7,197 nucleotides of DNA. Source: an uncultured Treponema sp. GTDB taxonomy: Bacteria > Spirochaetota > Spirochaetia > Treponematales > Treponemataceae. A program made the translations under genes and the position numbers. The notes beneath the pieces were generated by a model, which was not told the DNA's origin, did not search any database, and saw only the letters and a list, made by a program, of their open reading frames with translations. Each line of letters opens with the position of its first letter. Positions within the stretch are counted from its first letter, which is position 1. Below are positions 6,551 to 7,197 of this stretch, piece after piece. Location of the stretch: positions 1-7,197 of the forward strand of contig CAJOPO010000188.1 of NCBI GenBank assembly GCA_905236315.1, given 5' to 3'.

Positions 6551-7197
6551 ATGGACATTGTTTATGTAATAATTGCAGTTATATTATCGGGTATTACTAG
6601 CTTTATTATTAGTAAATTTTCTAGAAATGACCCTTCAATGGAAAAAGTAAGAACCTACACTGAGAACCGCTTAAAAGAAATGAATGCTTACTTTAAAAAA
6701 CAAGGTGAAAATCTACAAGTCTTAAAAAGTGATTTACAAAGTCAAGAATCATTAGCTCAGGCTACCGTTAAACGCTTAGATAATCAAAAAAAAGAATTTG
6801 AAGAAGTTATAAAAGATATAGCGGAACCAATAGGTAAGGTTCAAGAATTAATGGAAAAAATAGATGCCTATGATTCTTTAATAAAAGAATTATATGAAAT
6901 GTCTGCTGCTGTTGAAGAAAATCTAAAAAGAGTAAAAGCAGAGTCTGGCATTGTGAATGAACTTAATACAAAATTAGATTCTCAAAAGAAAAAAATTGCT
7001 TCTCTTGATAGACAAATACCTGAACTTATAGATAAATTTTCACAAACCAACCTTGATGACTTAAAGAAAATAGGTGCTAATCTGTTGGAGTCTTATGAAA
7101 GCCGTGCAAAGTCTATAGAAGAAGCTACCGAGCAGGCTATGGAAGAAAGCCGTAATTTAATGATAAAAATAGATGACGACATAAAAAAGACTTATGA
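6551..7197 (+). CDS. Membrane-anchored coiled-coil protein, SpiroCoCo-like (3'-truncated by window)
   Basis: The gene runs off the right edge after 215 complete codons. It starts with a hydrophobic helix (residues 2-20, roughly VYVIIAVILSGITSFII) followed by SKFSR, consistent with an uncleaved N-terminal membrane anchor with the rest in the cytoplasm. From about residue 30 to the end it is almost continuous Lys/Glu/Gln/Leu/Ile-rich helix with heptad-like spacing, broken by few prolines (P28, P93, P157). There is no cysteine. This architecture matches the large spirochaete coiled-coil proteins called SpiroCoCo in current annotation, which are usually much longer, so much of the protein probably lies outside the window. 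The function is unproven; a structural or scaffolding role at the cytoplasmic membrane is inference. Alternatives are a generic RmuC-like or chemoreceptor-like coiled coil, but no diagnostic nuclease or signalling motif is visible. The start is supported by the upstream G-rich site and the placement of the anchor. Confidence 0.82.
   Translation, partial: MDIVYVIIAVILSGITSFIISKFSRNDPSMEKVRTYTENRLKEMNAYFKKQGENLQVLKSDLQSQESLAQATVKRLDNQKKEFEEVIKDIAEPIGKVQELMEKIDAYDSLIKELYEMSAAVEENLKRVKAESGIVNELNTKLDSQKKKIASLDRQIPELIDKFSQTNLDDLKKIGANLLESYESRAKSIEEATEQAMEESRNLMIKIDDDIKKTY

Overview
The window is AT-rich (roughly 35% G+C by eye, varying locally) and all genes lie on the + strand with very short gaps. 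The last gene has the membrane-anchored, heptad-rich build of the large spirochaete coiled-coil proteins annotated as SpiroCoCo. With the AT-rich coding style and the exported protein of no recognised family, this points to a Treponema-like spirochaete. That assignment is inference; no rRNA or other phylogenetic marker is present. I see no mobile element, CRISPR array, tRNA or phage gene.

Layout: (1) 1-4281 is the 3' part of a very large gene, already open at base 1. It encodes a fusion of two BadF/BcrA-type ATPase (2-hydroxyacyl-CoA dehydratase activator) modules, a cysteine cluster, a DUF2229 region and a dehydratase-like C-terminal region. (2) 4283-5716 encodes a 477-residue exported protein of unknown function. 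Its Shine-Dalgarno lies inside the end of gene 1, so the two are probably co-transcribed and translationally coupled. (3) 5710-5744 is a perfect 15-bp inverted repeat that starts in the last codons of gene 2. (4) 5727-5755 is a good sigma70-like promoter whose expected start point falls on or next to the ATG of the next gene. (5) 5762-6433 encodes a HAD-superfamily hydrolase, possibly read from a leaderless mRNA. (6) 6434-6550 is a 117-base AT-rich gap with only weak promoter-like elements. (7) 6551-7197 is the 5' part of the coiled-coil gene, running off the right edge.

There seem to be two or three transcription units: genes 1-2 together, then the HAD gene after the hairpin, then the coiled-coil gene, which may have its own promoter or be read through. 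The fused enzyme would be a cytoplasmic, ATP-driven iron-sulfur electron-transfer protein of unproven substrate. Its pairing with an exported partner is the least expected feature. No dedicated defence, mobile or biosynthetic system is evident, and the items worth following up are mainly the fusion/export pair and the hairpin-promoter junction.
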